A DNA stretch of 10,713 nucleotides from an uncultured bacterium (GCA_938003595.1 CALKYH010000074.1:1-10713), one strand, 5' to 3'; shown: positions 1-5,801, counted from the first letter of the stretch. The notes: generated by a model from the sequence alone, not told the origin. Made by a program: numbers and translations.

Positions 1-564
1 ACCTACATCATCGAGTGCAAGGCCAGCCGCGCCGACTTCCTGCGCGACACCCGCGAGCGGGCCGCGCTGCTGCGACGGCGCGCCTCGCTGGAGACCCAGC
101 GCGCCGACCTGGAGCGCGAGTTCATCCCCGAGGCCGAGCCCCACCTGCTCCGGGGCGACGGGTTCCTGTTCCCCGACCTGGAATCGTGGGACTTCGCCGC
201 TTCGCGCCTGCCCGCCTACCGGCAGGTGCTGCGCGAGCTGGCCCGCACCGACCGCATGCTCTACGGCGACACCAAGTTCTGCGTCCTCGCCGCCTGGCGC
301 CTGGCCGACCGCCTGCTCATCGCGGCGCCGCGGGGGCTGGTCCACCCCAGCGAACTGCCCCGCGCCTGGGGCCTGCTGGAGTTCGAGCGCGACGCGGTCC
401 GAGGGCGCGAGATGGAGGATGGACCTGCTTGGCGAGTGCGCATCGAGCCGGAGGCGCTGCAGAGCCCAGAGCGCCGCCGGCTGAGATTGCTGAGGAATAT
501 CGCGGTGGCGGGGACGCGGCGCGCCGGTCAGATGCCGATCGTGCTCACACCACAATCCACATAG
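1..564 (+). CDS. PD-(D/E)XK nuclease-like protein (MmcB-like), 5' end missing
   Basis: The frame is open from base 1 to a TAG stop at 562-564, so 187 residues of the C-terminal part are visible and the start lies outside the window. Near the left edge it reads YIIECKASRADFL, which fits the E-x-K core (E5, K7) and following S-R-A-D-F of PD-(D/E)XK enzymes of the MmcB or phage-type endonuclease kind. Farther on, ADRLLIAAPRGLVHPSELP and RAWGLLEF (about residues 98-124) match the 'GL-x-x-P-x-x-LP-x-x-WGLLE' tail seen in such proteins. About 60 residues of charged, probably helical sequence lie between the two. The function would be DNA cleavage or repair, inferred from the fold. The last ~12 codons overlap the end of the convergent fabI gene by 37 bp. 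An upstream acidic catalytic residue cannot be checked because it is off the window. The family call is moderate; the coding call is fairly secure. Confidence 0.68.
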   Translation, partial: TYIIECKASRADFLRDTRERAALLRRRASLETQRADLEREFIPEAEPHLLRGDGFLFPDLESWDFAASRLPAYRQVLRELARTDRMLYGDTKFCVLAAWRLADRLLIAAPRGLVHPSELPRAWGLLEFERDAVRGREMEDGPAWRVRIEPEALQSPERRRLRLLRNIAVAGTRRAGQMPIVLTPQST

Positions 565-1319
565 ACATTCTCGCCCGTCACTCCGCTGGACAGGTCGCTC
601 ACCAGGAAAGTCGCCGCGCCGCCGACCTCGCTGCCCTCGACATTCCGCTGCAGCGGCGCCCGCTTGGGCGTGCTGTCCAGCATGATGTCGATGCCGCCCA
701 CGGCGCTGCTCGCCAGCGTCCGCAGCGGGCCGCCGGAGATGGTGTTCACGCGGATGTTGTGCCGGCCCAGCTCCGCCGCGAGGTAGCGCGCGGTGCACTC
801 CAGCGCGGCCTTGGCCACGCCCATGACGTTGTACCCCGGCACCACCTTCTCGGCGCCGTAGTACGACATCGCCAGGATCGAGCCGCCGCCGCTGGCGATC
901 ATCGGCTCGCGGGCGCGCCTGGCCATCGCGGCCAGCGTGTACGCGGAGATGTCGATCGCGCTCAGGTACGCGGCGCGGGGCGTGTCGGTGAACTTGCCGG
1001 GCGCCAGCCACTCGCGATCGGCGAAGGCGATGGAGTGGATCAGGAAGTCCAGCCGCTCGTGCTTCTTGGTGTAGGCCTCGAAGACCGCGTCCAGGTCCTC
1101 GTCCTTGCCGGCGTCGCAGGGGTGGAACCACGCGCCGTCGGCGCCGCCGGGCAGCGACTCCACCGCCTTGCGCGTGCGCCGCTCGTTCTTCTCGCCGGGC
1201 AGCGAGGTGTACGCGCAGGTCGCCCCGTTCTTGATCAGCGCCTCGGCGATGTGCCAGGCGTAGGAACGGTCGTTCGCGATGCCGAAGATCAGGCCCGTCT
1301 TGCCGCTGAGAAGTCCCAT
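528..1319 (-). CDS. fabI: Enoyl-[acyl-carrier-protein] reductase [NADH]
   Basis: FabI reduces trans-2-enoyl-ACP to acyl-ACP with NAD(P)H, the last step of each type II fatty-acid elongation cycle, in the cytoplasm. The 263-residue length is normal for the family. Seen (numbered from the chosen start, two less if counted from the upstream TTG): the N-terminal glycine-rich cofactor site GLIFGIANDRSYAW, HSIAFA at about 95-100, and the catalytic pair in SYYGAEKVVPGYNVMGVAK, i.e. a Tyr near 153 and Tyr163-x6-Lys170. The C-terminal SGVTGENVYVDCG motif is also present. I start at the ATG at 1319 because AAGGAAG lies 8 nt upstream; a TTG two codons earlier would sit almost on that ribosome site. It lies downstream of the MDR oxidoreductase gene on the same strand, 58 bp away. 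The enoyl pocket has Ala where E. coli FabI has Gly93, as in several Gram-positive FabIs. Confidence 0.96.
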   Translation of the reverse strand: MGLLSGKTGLIFGIANDRSYAWHIAEALIKNGATCAYTSLPGEKNERRTRKAVESLPGGADGAWFHPCDAGKDEDLDAVFEAYTKKHERLDFLIHSIAFADREWLAPGKFTDTPRAAYLSAIDISAYTLAAMARRAREPMIASGGGSILAMSYYGAEKVVPGYNVMGVAKAALECTARYLAAELGRHNIRVNTISGGPLRTLASSAVGGIDIMLDSTPKRAPLQRNVEGSEVGGAATFLVSDLSSGVTGENVYVDCGVSTIGI

Positions 1320-1327
1320 GATCAATG

Positions 1328-1334
1328 CTTCCTT
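1328..1334 (-). promoter_or_regulatory. Ribosome binding site of fabI
   Basis: The minus strand reads AAGGAAG followed by 8 nt and then ATG at 1319. This is the best Shine-Dalgarno match in the area. It favours the ATG over the in-frame TTG at 1325, which would be only 2 nt from it. Confidence 0.7.
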
Positions 1335-1336
1335 CG

Positions 1337-1364
1337 CTAGTGCCTAGTCCCTGGTCCCTGATGC
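1337..1364. repeat. Heptanucleotide tandem repeat between two genes
   Basis: Four consecutive 7-bp units are visible on the plus strand: CTAGTGC, CTAGTCC, CTGGTCC, CTGATGC. A weaker continuation runs to about 1378, including CTTGTCT. The array fills about half of the 58-bp gap between the stop of the MDR oxidoreductase gene and the start of fabI, and it abuts the fabI ribosome site. On the minus-strand transcript the units are purine-rich (GGACCAG, GGACTAG). Heptameric short tandem repeats in intergenic gaps are known from cyanobacteria (STRR elements). Whether this one is dispersed in the genome cannot be seen here. Confidence 0.6.
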
Positions 1365-1377
1365 CCTGGGCCTTGTC

Positions 1378-2418
1378 TCACCACCGCAGGACGATCTTGC
1401 CGAACTGATCGCCCGCCTCCAGTCGCTCCCACGCGGCCGCCGCTTCCGTCCACGGGAAGACCTTATCCACCACGGGCCGGAGCCGCCCGGCGCGGAACAG
1501 CGCCGCGATCTCGTGGAACTCCGCGTTGGAGCCCATCGTGCTGCCCAGGATGCGGATCTGGTTCCAGAACACGCGGGTGAGGTCGGTCACGGCGTCGCCG
1601 CCGGTGGTGGCGCCGGGCGTCACATAGGCGCCGCCCCGGGCGACGCTCTTGATGCACGACAGGTGCGTGGCCTTGCCGACGGAATCCACGACGAGGTCGA
1701 ACCCGCGCTTGCCGGTGAACGCGCGGGCCTCCTTGCTCCAGTCGCTGCCGCGGTCCTGCACCACCCAGTCGGCGCCGAGCTTCTCCGCCTCGCCCAGCTT
1801 CCGCGCGTGGCGCGAGGTCACGCACACCGGGCAGCCCATCCACTTCGCGATCGCCAGCGCCGCGGTCGACACGCCGCCGCCGATCCCCGTGATGAGCACG
1901 CTCTGGCCCGGACGCAGGCCCGCCTTGGTGATCATCATCGAGTACGCCGTGAGCGTGACCAGCCCGAACGCCGCGGCCTGCGCCGGGTCCGCGTCCCCCA
2001 CCGGCGCCAGGTTGCTCACCGGGGCGCAGAACCGCTCGCGATGGGCGCCGTGGATGTGCTCGCCGATCAGCTCCAGGTCGGGGAGGTAGGTGCTCGCCGG
2101 CGGATCGTCCGGCCGGGGCCCGCGCTCGACCGGGTACGCGGCGTTCATGATCACGCGCCGACCCGTCCAGGCCGGGTCCACACCCTCGCCGACCTGCTCC
2201 ACCACGCCGCACATGTCGCAGCCCGTAATGCGCGGGAACGGTCGATCGACCCCCGGCAGGCCCATGCCGACCCAGAGGTCCATCCGGTTCAGGGCCGAGG
2301 CCTCGACCCGGATCAGCGCCTGCCCGGCACGCGGCGGATCGGGCTCCGCGAAGTCGCGGACGGCCCGGATATTCGGAGCGACGGGGGCGCCCTGCTGCTC
2401 GATGACGACGGCGTTCAT
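1378..2418 (-). CDS. MDR-superfamily (zinc-independent) NAD(P)H oxidoreductase
   Basis: This 346-residue protein has the full medium-chain dehydrogenase/reductase layout: an N-terminal GroES-like domain (about 1-150) and a Rossmann domain with the nucleotide-binding turn VLITGIGGGVS (174-184). Classical alcohol dehydrogenases carry catalytic zinc ligands Cys, His(-Glu) and Cys. Here the first position is Asn44 (SALNRMD), the GHE motif is replaced by G67-C-D, and the four-cysteine structural-zinc lobe is absent. It therefore resembles quinone oxidoreductase or acryloyl/crotonyl-CoA-reductase-like members that reduce an activated C=C or C=O with NAD(P)H. The substrate cannot be named. The start ATG at 2418 has no clear Shine-Dalgarno. 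A TANNNT-like TACCCT at 2427-2432 sits 8 nt upstream, so a leaderless transcript is possible. It is the first of two same-strand genes with fabI. Confidence 0.88.
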   Translation of the reverse strand: MNAVVIEQQGAPVAPNIRAVRDFAEPDPPRAGQALIRVEASALNRMDLWVGMGLPGVDRPFPRITGCDMCGVVEQVGEGVDPAWTGRRVIMNAAYPVERGPRPDDPPASTYLPDLELIGEHIHGAHRERFCAPVSNLAPVGDADPAQAAAFGLVTLTAYSMMITKAGLRPGQSVLITGIGGGVSTAALAIAKWMGCPVCVTSRHARKLGEAEKLGADWVVQDRGSDWSKEARAFTGKRGFDLVVDSVGKATHLSCIKSVARGGAYVTPGATTGGDAVTDLTRVFWNQIRILGSTMGSNAEFHEIAALFRAGRLRPVVDKVFPWTEAAAAWERLEAGDQFGKIVLRW

Positions 2419-2443
2419 ATGGCGTCAGGGTAGCCGCGGACGG

Positions 2444-2479
2444 CCCTCCCGGCCCGGCCCGGGCCCCTCCCGGCCCCCC
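2444..2479 (-). other. Putative G-quadruplex tract upstream of the MDR oxidoreductase gene
   Basis: The plus strand has seven runs of three or more C (2444-2446, 2448-2450, 2453-2455, 2458-2460, 2464-2467, 2469-2471, 2474-2479) separated by only 1-3 bases. On the minus strand this satisfies the usual G3+N1-7 quadruplex pattern with spare runs. It lies 26 bp upstream of the oxidoreductase start codon in the divergent gap. Rest of the gap (2419-2575): the arsR promoter at its right end, a C-rich stretch at 2480-2510, and no further recognisable gene or RNA. Confidence 0.5.
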
Positions 2480-2538
2480 GGGCGACCGGGCTTCCTTCCC
2501 CCCACCGACCTCAAGCCGGGATTCCTTCTCGCCGATGC

Positions 2539-2566
2539 TTGACTTATCACAAATTCGTGATATCTT
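2539..2566 (+). promoter_or_regulatory. Promoter of the arsR-yeeE operon, near-leaderless
   Basis: A TTGACT -35 box (2539-2544) is followed, after 16 bp, by a TATCTT -10 box (2561-2566). The A/T content here is far above that of the surroundings. The expected transcription start is about 2573, only 2-3 nt before the arsR ATG at 2576, so the mRNA would be leaderless or nearly so. No Shine-Dalgarno is present. The palindrome at 2545-2562 fills the spacer. Confidence 0.65.
2545..2562. promoter_or_regulatory. Palindromic operator, likely ArsR autorepression site
   Basis: TATCACAAATTCGTGATA is an 18-bp inverted repeat with a single mismatched pair (A2551/C2556). It lies exactly between the -35 and -10 boxes of the arsR promoter. 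A bound dimer there would block RNA polymerase, which is how ArsR/SmtB repressors usually act. A second symmetric element, GATATC-TT-GATATC (2559-2572), overlaps the -10 box. That the adjacent ArsR binds here is inference from position. Confidence 0.6.
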
Positions 2567-2575
2567 GATATCAGC

Positions 2576-2938
2576 ATGTCGAGAGCCCGCACGACCGCCG
2601 TGATCCCCGAGCAAGCCCTGGAGATGGCCGCCGCCGCCCTGCGCGTGCTCGCCCACCCCCAGCGGCTCCGCATCGTCGAGACCATCGAGAAGCGCCCGCG
2701 CAGCGTGGGCGAGATCGCCGCCGTCGTCGGCCTGCCCCAGGCCGCGTGCAGCCAGCACCTGTCCAACATGCGCGCCCACGGCCTGCTCACCGCCTCGCGC
2801 GAGGGGCGCGAAGTCCACTACGCCGTGTCCGACCCGAGGGCGATCGCCGTCCTCGACTGCATCCGCAAGCACCTCTGCGCCGGATCGCCGGGTCGTCGTC
2901 CGACCCGCGCCGCCGGCGCACGGGAGATGGCCTCATGA
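2576..2938 (+). CDS. ArsR/SmtB-family transcriptional regulator
   Basis: This 120-residue winged-helix protein shows the ArsR pattern: LRVLAHPQRLRIVETIEK (helices 1-2), SVGEIAAVVGLPQAACSQHLSNMRAHGLL (43-71, helix-turn-helix) and the wing SREGREVHYAVSD. A final helix, AVLDCIRKHLC, follows. The only cysteines are C58 at the start of the recognition helix, C95 and C101. The classical alpha3 metal motif (ELCVCDL) is absent. Compared with sulfide-sensing SqrR/BigR from memory, C101 may match their C-terminal cysteine, but the helix-2 cysteine is replaced by Glu35. The stop overlaps the next start (ATGA), so translation with the YeeE gene is coupled. It probably represses its own operon through the palindrome at 2545-2562 in response to a sulfur or thiol signal. 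The ligand is not certain. Confidence 0.9.
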   Translation: MSRARTTAVIPEQALEMAAAALRVLAHPQRLRIVETIEKRPRSVGEIAAVVGLPQAACSQHLSNMRAHGLLTASREGREVHYAVSDPRAIAVLDCIRKHLCAGSPGRRPTRAAGAREMAS

Positions 2939-3468
2939 GCAACCCGCTCCGCATCCCGCGCTGGTCGCCCTACGCCGTGGGCGCCGGCATCGGCGTCCTC
3001 TCCTGGGCGACCTTCTACTTCATGGACAAGGCGCTCGGCGCCTCCACAAGCATGGTGAACGCCGCCGGCGCCATCGTCGGCGTCGTCTCGCCCGAGCACG
3101 CCAAGTCCAACGAGTACCTCGCCGCCCACATCGTCGGCAAGCCGGTGTTCGACTGGCAGATGGCGCTGGTCGTCATGATGGGCTTCGGCGCCCTGCTGGC
3201 CGCGGTCCTGGGCCGCAGCCGGCGCGTCGAGCGCGTGCCCTCGATCTGGGCCTTCCGCTTCGGCCCGTCGCGTGCGGTCCGCTACACCGGGGCGTTCATC
3301 GGCGGCGCCGTGCTGCTGTTCGGCGCTCGCATGGCCGGCGGCTGCACCTCCGGGCACGGCATCTCCGGCGGCCTGCAGCTGGCCCTCTCGTCGTGGGTCT
3401 TCATCGTCGCGATGTTCGCCGCGGGCATCGGCGCGGCGCACCTGCTCTACACCCGAAAGGCGGTCTGA
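2935..3468 (+). CDS. YeeE/YedE-family sulfur transporter, first half (PmpA-like)
   Basis: This is an integral membrane protein of 177 residues with hydrophobic segments at about 13-30, 74-92, 117-133 and 152-170. The family signature ARMAGGCTSGHGISGG (131-146) is present with its invariant C137. In the structurally known thiosulfate importer TsuA such cysteines line the pore and pass thiosulfate through transient contacts. TsuA-type proteins are about twice as long; here the transporter is split over two genes, as in PmpA/PmpB. I start at the ATG at 2935, which overlaps the arsR stop and is preceded by GGAG with 8 nt spacing; the frame is open upstream, but that part is a shadow of arsR. The likely cargo is thiosulfate or another sulfane-sulfur compound, by family. 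It should work in the cytoplasmic membrane together with the next gene product. Confidence 0.9.
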   Translation: MSNPLRIPRWSPYAVGAGIGVLSWATFYFMDKALGASTSMVNAAGAIVGVVSPEHAKSNEYLAAHIVGKPVFDWQMALVVMMGFGALLAAVLGRSRRVERVPSIWAFRFGPSRAVRYTGAFIGGAVLLFGARMAGGCTSGHGISGGLQLALSSWVFIVAMFAAGIGAAHLLYTRKAV

Positions 3469-3471
3469 GTC

Positions 3472-4083
3472 ATGTTCGACACTCCCTTCTTCGCGCCGAC
3501 CAGCATCCTCCTGCAGGGCGCCGTCGTCGGCCTGATCTTCGGCTTCCTGCTGCAGAAAGGCGGCGTCACCCGCTTCAACACCATCGTCGGGCAGTTCCTC
3601 CTGCGCGACCACACCGTGCTCAAGATCATGCTCACCGCCATGATCGTCGGCGGCGCCGGCGTGTACGCCATGCTGCAGCTGGGCGCGATCGAAGCCCTGC
3701 ATGTGAAGTCCGCCCAGCTGCTGGCCAACGGCCTGGGCGGCCTGATCTTCGGCGTCGGCATGGCCACGCTGGGCTACTGCCCCGGCAGCGCGGTCGCGGC
3801 GATCGGCGACGGCTCCCGCGACGCCATCCCGGGCGTGCTCGGCATGGTCTTCGGCGCCGGCGTGTACGCGGCGGCGTTCCCCTGGATCAAGGCGCACATC
3901 CTGCCCGTCGGCGACATGGGCAAGGTCACGCTCTCGACCACGACGGGCCTGTCGCCCTGGTGGTTCGTGATCGGCCTGGCCGTTCTCGGCGCCGCGGGGT
4001 TCTACATGCTCGAGCGCTGGGAGTCGCGCGGCGCCAGCGGCGGCTCGCGCCCGGCCGGCGGCGGCGTGGCCCGCACGGCCTGA
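3472..4083 (+). CDS. YeeE/YedE-family sulfur transporter, second half (PmpB-like)
   Basis: This 203-residue membrane protein has hydrophobic segments at about 10-27, 50-70, 84-102, 119-136 and 163-180. The signature KGGVTRFNTIVGQFLLRD (29-46) and GVGMATLGYCPGSAVAAIGDG (95-114) place it in the YeeE/YedE family, with the functional cysteine at C103. The start is 3 nt after the stop of the first half, with only a weak AAGG upstream, so it is probably translated by coupling. Both halves together would give the two pseudo-symmetric repeats of a complete channel-like importer. The C-terminal tail is Gly/Arg-rich and soluble. No rhodanese, persulfide dioxygenase or TusA gene accompanies the pair here, so the downstream use of the sulfur is not visible. 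Confidence 0.9.
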   Translation: MFDTPFFAPTSILLQGAVVGLIFGFLLQKGGVTRFNTIVGQFLLRDHTVLKIMLTAMIVGGAGVYAMLQLGAIEALHVKSAQLLANGLGGLIFGVGMATLGYCPGSAVAAIGDGSRDAIPGVLGMVFGAGVYAAAFPWIKAHILPVGDMGKVTLSTTTGLSPWWFVIGLAVLGAAGFYMLERWESRGASGGSRPAGGGVARTA

Positions 4084-4109
4084 GCGACTCGACAACCCGA
4101 CCCACACCC

Positions 4110-4148
4110 GATGAACGCGGCGGCCGCAGCCCCGGCCCCGCGTTCGTC
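4110..4148. terminator. Hairpin between convergent genes, possible bidirectional terminator
   Basis: GATGAACGCGG (4110-4120) and CCGCGTTCGTC (4138-4148) pair over 11 bp with one G-T pair, around a 17-nt GC-rich loop. It sits between the end of the second yeeE gene (4083) and the end of the convergent phosphatase gene (4156). There is no T-run on either side, so it may act with Rho or only as a partial stop. Confidence 0.5.
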
Positions 4149-4155
4149 GCGCGCG

Positions 4156-5031
4156 CTAGACCCTCGATAGACCCAGAATCTTGGCCGCGACGGCGAAGGC
4201 CTCGCGGAAGCCCTGGCGCTCGGGGTCGGCGCCGTTGTGGCGCAGCGCGACGACCGTGATGTCGTCGTCGAGCGGCGCGCCCTGCCAGGCCTCGACTTTC
4301 TCCACCAGCTCCGCGGCGGCGCCGTGCGGGCTCTCGGCGTCGATGCCCGCCGCGATCCCGAGCAGGCCCTTCTCGCCGAGCATGGCGCCGTCGGCGGCGC
4401 GGGCCTCGGACAGGGCGTCGGTGTAGAGGATCACGGTGTCGCGCAGGCGGAGAGGCACGGCGAACTGCTCGTACTGCGTGGGCTCGATGACGCCCAGCGG
4501 CAGGTTGCCGACCCTGTCCGCCTTCTCGTCGCAGGAGGCGTCGAGCAGGCGCCAGCGCCCGGTGACGCCGTCGCGCCACAGCGGGCGCGGGTGACCGGCG
4601 TTGCACAGGATCAGGTGGTCTGTGGGCGCGTGGTAGGTCGCGACGACGGCGGTTGCGAAGCGGCCATCCTGCGACTCGCGCCCGAACTCCTCGTTCAGCG
4701 AGCGCATGAACCGCGTGAGGTCCGGCGTGTTGATGTGCCGGCGCATGAGCGTGCGCAGGGCGGACGCGAGCGACTCCACCCCGGCGCCGTGCCCGGCGAC
4801 ATCGGCGACGGCGATGCGCGAATAGCGCCCCGAGCCGCAGGTCGAGATGTAGTGGATGTCCCCGCCGGCGCGCTCGCCGGCGTGGGGACGGGCGTAGACC
4901 CAGGCGTCGAGCCCGGGGACGGAGACGCCGTTGTCGATGGCCTCGTTGCCGCCCCAGATCTCCATGCAGCGCAGGGAGACCGCGTCGGACGCGTGCGAGG
5001 ACGGATCGGCGGTGGTGGCGCGGGCGCTCAT
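4156..5031 (-). CDS. SpoIIE-type PP2C protein serine phosphatase, stand-alone
   Basis: A 291-residue PPM/SpoIIE-type phosphatase. The metal-binding acids are in place: Asp58 in AGGDIHY, Asp77 in ADVAGHGAG, Asp205 in LYTDALSEAR and Asp256/257 in DDDITVVAL. LCNAGHPRPL (142-151) is the usual middle motif. There is no PAS, GAF, HAMP or receiver domain; only a short N-terminus with CMEIWGGNEAID (22-33), which I associate with planctomycete members. Such enzymes usually dephosphorylate STAS-domain anti-anti-sigma factors in partner-switching cascades. No STAS or kinase gene is nearby. An upstream in-frame ATG at 5100 lies inside the terminator of the previous gene, so I prefer the ATG at 5031 although its ribosome site is weak. 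The substrate is unknown. Confidence 0.88.
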   Translation of the reverse strand: MSARATTADPSSHASDAVSLRCMEIWGGNEAIDNGVSVPGLDAWVYARPHAGERAGGDIHYISTCGSGRYSRIAVADVAGHGAGVESLASALRTLMRRHINTPDLTRFMRSLNEEFGRESQDGRFATAVVATYHAPTDHLILCNAGHPRPLWRDGVTGRWRLLDASCDEKADRVGNLPLGVIEPTQYEQFAVPLRLRDTVILYTDALSEARAADGAMLGEKGLLGIAAGIDAESPHGAAAELVEKVEAWQGAPLDDDITVVALRHNGADPERQGFREAFAVAAKILGLSRV

Positions 5032-5079
5032 GAGGAACCGGTCCGGAGGGGCAGGGTCGGGGACTCTATGACAGAAGAA

Positions 5080-5141
5080 CACGCCCGACCCGGCGCGCAT
5101 TCCCCGGCGGGTGGGGAATTGTTGCGGCCGGGCCGGGCGTG
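5080..5141 (-). terminator. Nested-hairpin terminator of the DUF1579 gene
   Basis: In the minus-strand RNA, 5141-5127 pairs with 5094-5080 over 15 bp; the one position that mismatches in plus-strand RNA becomes a U-G wobble in minus-strand RNA. The loop holds a second perfect hairpin, ATTCCCC (5099-5105) with GGGGAAT (5113-5119). The minus strand continues as TTCTTCTGTC, moderately T-rich. The site begins 28 bp after the DUF1579 stop, so it terminates that gene and separates it from the phosphatase. Confidence 0.75.
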
Positions 5142-5168
5142 GTTGAGATGCCGGTCGTCGCCCGTGCG

Positions 5169-5801
5169 TTACTTGGCGCGGGTGTAGACGATCTCCATGC
5201 TCTGGAACTGGTTGCCGTCCGGCATGACCATGAACATCCGCATGGTGTGCTGGTCGTGGCTGTCCACCGTGATGACGGTCTTGGTGGTGGTCTCGGCGCC
5301 GACGAAGGGGTCATAGGCCGTCGCCGTGTACCCGAAGGTCTTGCCCGTGGGATCGGCCGTGCCCTCCATGATCATCATGGTGGTGCTCATGGAGTCGATC
5401 CAGGTGCTGACATACTTCTTCTTGAAGGGGTCGTAACCGGTCGTCGAGATGCCCTTGAACGGCTGACCGTCGAAATTGCCCGTGAACTCCTCGATGACCC
5501 AGCGACCGTCGAGCGCCCACTTGGAGGAGGACTTGCCCTTGCTCTCCTGGGGGGTGGCGCCGGGCTCCATCCAGAACTTCACGGTGGCGTCCCACTCGCC
5601 CACGAACGGATCGAGCATCTTGTGCTGCGGCCCGGGGGAGAACTCGGGGGGCATCTGCATCTCGGCGCCCGCGTCCTGGGCGGCGTGGGCATGGTCGTCG
5701 TGTGCGGCCCTGCCGTGAGAGTCCTGTGCGGTGAGGCTGGAGGCGGCGAAGGCGCCGGCCGCGCCGATCGCGAGCGCGAGGGTCCACTTGCTGAGATTCA
5801 T
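5169..5801 (-). CDS. Secreted DUF1579 protein with His-rich linker
   Basis: The 210-residue product begins with a signal peptide (MNLSKWTLALAIGAAGAFAA, then SSLTA-QD with likely cleavage near residue 25). A short His/Asp/Ala-rich linker follows (about 27-45). The DUF1579 domain runs from about 58 to the end: HKMLDPFVGEWDATVKFW, LDGRWVIEEFTGNFDG, GYDPFKKKYVSTWIDSMST and a C-terminal MEIVYTRAK. These motifs are typical of this lipocalin-like beta-rich family, whose biochemical role is not established. I chose the ATG at 5801 because AAAGGA lies 7 nt upstream and a signal peptide begins directly there; the frame stays open farther upstream into the neighbouring gene by chance. It has its own promoter (5917-5946) and terminator, so it is a single-gene unit acting outside the cytoplasmic membrane. 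Confidence 0.9.
   Translation of the reverse strand: MNLSKWTLALAIGAAGAFAASSLTAQDSHGRAAHDDHAHAAQDAGAEMQMPPEFSPGPQHKMLDPFVGEWDATVKFWMEPGATPQESKGKSSSKWALDGRWVIEEFTGNFDGQPFKGISTTGYDPFKKKYVSTWIDSMSTTMMIMEGTADPTGKTFGYTATAYDPFVGAETTTKTVITVDSHDQHTMRMFMVMPDGNQFQSMEIVYTRAK

Noticed and set aside
15..1340. Long plus-strand open frame of about 440 codons crossing fabI
   Set aside because: The sequence is Arg/Ala/Pro-rich without motifs and runs antisense to fabI and out of frame with the nuclease-like gene; a typical GC-rich shadow.
2746..2934. N-terminal extension of the first yeeE frame into arsR
   Set aside because: The Arg/Pro-rich translation is a shadow of arsR; the ATG at 2935 has a ribosome site and overlaps the arsR stop.
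2818..4107. Minus-strand open frame of about 430 codons opposite arsR and the yeeE pair
   Set aside because: His/Gln/Gly/Ala/Asp-rich shadow; the plus-strand frames carry family motifs and membrane segments.
5032..5100. Longer phosphatase start at 5100
   Set aside because: The start codon lies inside the DUF1579 terminator hairpin, and the extra residues match nothing in the family.
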